Part shown: in pieces, positions 4,822-6,128 of the stretch
Position numbering within the stretch: position 1 is the stretch's first letter
Layout: the number at the start of each line of letters is the position of its first letter
DNA from: Nitrosomonadales bacterium
Lineage (GTDB): Bacteria > Pseudomonadota > Gammaproteobacteria > Burkholderiales > Sulfuricellaceae
Length of the DNA: 6,128 nt
Assembly (NCBI GenBank): GCA_003104895.1
Contig: PQAG01000212.1
Span: 14,951-21,078, forward strand
Direction of reading: 5' to 3'
Translations under genes and position numbers: made by a program
Notes under the pieces: model-generated
Databases searched by the model: none
What the model was told of the DNA's origin: nothing
What the model saw: only the letters and a program-made list of their open reading frames with translations

Positions 4822-6128
4822 ATGAGTTATCAAGTCCTGGCACGCAAATGGCGGCCCAAATCCTTCGCCGAACTGGTGGGGCAGGAACATGTGGTGAAGG
4901 CGCTTTCCAATGCGCTCGACCAGCAGCGTCTGCACCATGCCTACCTGCTGACCGGCACGCGCGGCGTGGGCAAGACGACCGTGGCGCGCATCCTGGCCAA
5001 GTCGCTCAACTGCGAAACCGGCATCACTTCCACGCCTTGCGGCACCTGCGCCACCTGCCGCGAGATCGACGCCGGGCGCTTCATCGACCTGCTGGAACTG
5101 GACGCGGCCTCGAATACCGGCATCGACAACATGCGCGAAGTGCTGGACAACGCCCAGTATGCGCCCACGGCGGGGCGCTTCAAGGTTTACCTGATCGACG
5201 AAGTGCACATGCTCTCCAAGGCAGCCTTCAATTCCATGCTGAAAACGCTGGAAGAGCCGCCGGAGCACGTCAAGTTCATCCTCGCCACCACCGACCCGCA
5301 GAAGATTCCGGTCACGGTGCTGTCGCGCTGCCTGCAGTTCAATCTCAAGCAGATGCCGCCTGCCGCCATCGTCGGCCATCTCAAGGATGTGCTGGAGCGT
5401 GAGGGACTGGGGTTCGAACTGCCGGCCCTGCAGCTGCTGGCACGTTCGGCGCAGGGCAGCATGCGCGACGCGCTTTCCCTGCTCGACCAGTCCATCGCCT
5501 ATGGTGGGGGCAAGGTCGAAGAAGCGCAGGTGCGCGCCATGCTGGGGGCGATTGACCAGAGTTACCTGTTTACGCTGCTGGAACGTCTGGCGGATTCCGA
5601 TGGCGCGGGGCTGATCGCGCTGGCGGAGCAGATGGAAGAGCGCAGCCTTTCGTTTGATGCGGCCTTGCAGGACCTCGGCGCGCTGCTGCACCAGATCGCC
5701 CTGGCCCAGACGGTGCCACAGGCCTTGAGCGAGGATCTGCCGGAGCGCCAGCGCATCCTCGAACTGGCGCAGCGCTTCAGCCCGGAGGAAGTGCAGCTTC
5801 ATTACCAGATCACGCTGCACGGGCGCAAGGACCTGGCTCTGGCGCCGGACGAATTTGCCGGTTTCAGCATGGCGCTGCTGCGCATGCTGGCTTTCACGCC
5901 GGATGCGCTGCCAGCAGGGGGAGAGCCCGCGAAGCAGGTGGCCGCGCCAGCCAGGCATGCGGCCAAGCCGGTACAGGCTGCCGTGGCGCCGCGGCCGGAA
6001 ACACCTCCCACACTCAAAGTACAGGAACCAGCCCCGGCTCCTGCGATGCGCTCCCAGCCAGCCAGTGTGGCAGCAGGCAAACCTTTCGATGGCGACTGGC
6101 CGGGCCTGGTGGCTAAGCTCGGGCTGGG
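4822..6128 (+). CDS. dnaX: DNA polymerase III clamp-loader subunit tau (gamma/tau), 3' end outside window
   Basis: The frame is open from the ATG to the window edge: 435 codons and no stop. The N-terminus (MSYQVLARKWRP) is diagnostic of DnaX. Domain I shows Walker A GTRGVGKT (45-52), the zinc cysteines C64, C73, C76 and C79, Walker B LIDEVH (124-129) and the SRC motif with arginine finger R169. The AAA+ lid and oligomerisation domain run to about residue 360. A Pro/Ala-rich linker follows (about 360-421), and residues from W426 look like the start of the C-terminal domain that in E. coli tau contacts the polymerase alpha subunit. In the replisome DnaX assembles with delta and delta-prime to load the sliding clamp and, as tau, couples polymerase and helicase. 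There is no clear Shine-Dalgarno before the ATG. The gene diverges from cnoX. In many proteobacteria a YbaB-family gene and recR follow dnaX; that region lies outside the window. Confidence 0.97.
   Translation, partial: MSYQVLARKWRPKSFAELVGQEHVVKALSNALDQQRLHHAYLLTGTRGVGKTTVARILAKSLNCETGITSTPCGTCATCREIDAGRFIDLLELDAASNTGIDNMREVLDNAQYAPTAGRFKVYLIDEVHMLSKAAFNSMLKTLEEPPEHVKFILATTDPQKIPVTVLSRCLQFNLKQMPPAAIVGHLKDVLEREGLGFELPALQLLARSAQGSMRDALSLLDQSIAYGGGKVEEAQVRAMLGAIDQSYLFTLLERLADSDGAGLIALAEQMEERSLSFDAALQDLGALLHQIALAQTVPQALSEDLPERQRILELAQRFSPEEVQLHYQITLHGRKDLALAPDEFAGFSMALLRMLAFTPDALPAGGEPAKQVAAPARHAAKPVQAAVAPRPETPPTLKVQEPAPAPAMRSQPASVAAGKPFDGDWPGLVAKLGL

Noticed and set aside
4746..5402. Plus-strand frame of 218 codons overlapping the start of dnaX
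   Set aside because: It is out of frame with dnaX, rich in Arg, Ala and His, and has no motif. It is a composition-driven shadow.
4606..5958. 450-codon minus-strand frame opposite dnaX that runs into cnoX out of frame
   Set aside because: dnaX on the plus strand and cnoX in another frame are unambiguous by motif. This frame is low-complexity and Gln/Arg/His-rich, typical of an antisense shadow.

Overview
This window looks like a chromosomal segment of a GC-rich proteobacterium, most likely a betaproteobacterium. The lineage is inferred from the style of the DnaX protein (a canonical proteobacterial N-terminus, then a short Pro/Ala-rich linker), from the HEINNP-type kinase and PilB/GspE-type ATPase sequences, and from codon choice. 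No rRNA or other lineage marker is present, so the placement is tentative.

Layout. (1) Positions 1-3861, plus strand: the 3' end of a sensor histidine kinase gene, a gene for a dual-receiver response regulator with no output domain, and, 7 bases later, a gene for a 742-residue type II secretion/type IV pilus-family assembly ATPase with a receiver domain fused to its N-terminus. The three read as one operon-like signalling module. (2) Positions 3875-4729, minus strand: a thioredoxin-TPR protein of the CnoX/YbbN family, convergent with the ATPase gene and only 13 bases from it. (3) Positions 4822-6128, plus strand: the 5' two-thirds or so of dnaX, divergent from cnoX across a 92-base intergenic region that must hold both promoters. 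dnaX runs off the window.

How the genes work together. The most interesting part is the first 3.9 kb. The kinase fragment keeps a full ATP-binding domain. Downstream lie three receiver domains of one subfamily (they share a K/R-P-W motif after beta-5): two in tandem in the regulator, the second degenerate, and one on the ATPase. The ATPase has every catalytic motif of a PilB/GspE/MshE-type motor. Its MshEN-like region has the right 24+5+24 spacing but lacks the RLG signatures associated with c-di-GMP binding. The inferred model is a motor controlled by aspartyl phosphorylation rather than, or in addition to, c-di-GMP. No pilin, platform or secretin gene is in view, so the machine it drives is unknown. 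cnoX and dnaX are ordinary housekeeping genes with no evident link to the module.

No tRNA, rRNA, mobile element, CRISPR array or convincing intrinsic terminator was seen. No gene-free stretch exceeds 92 bases.
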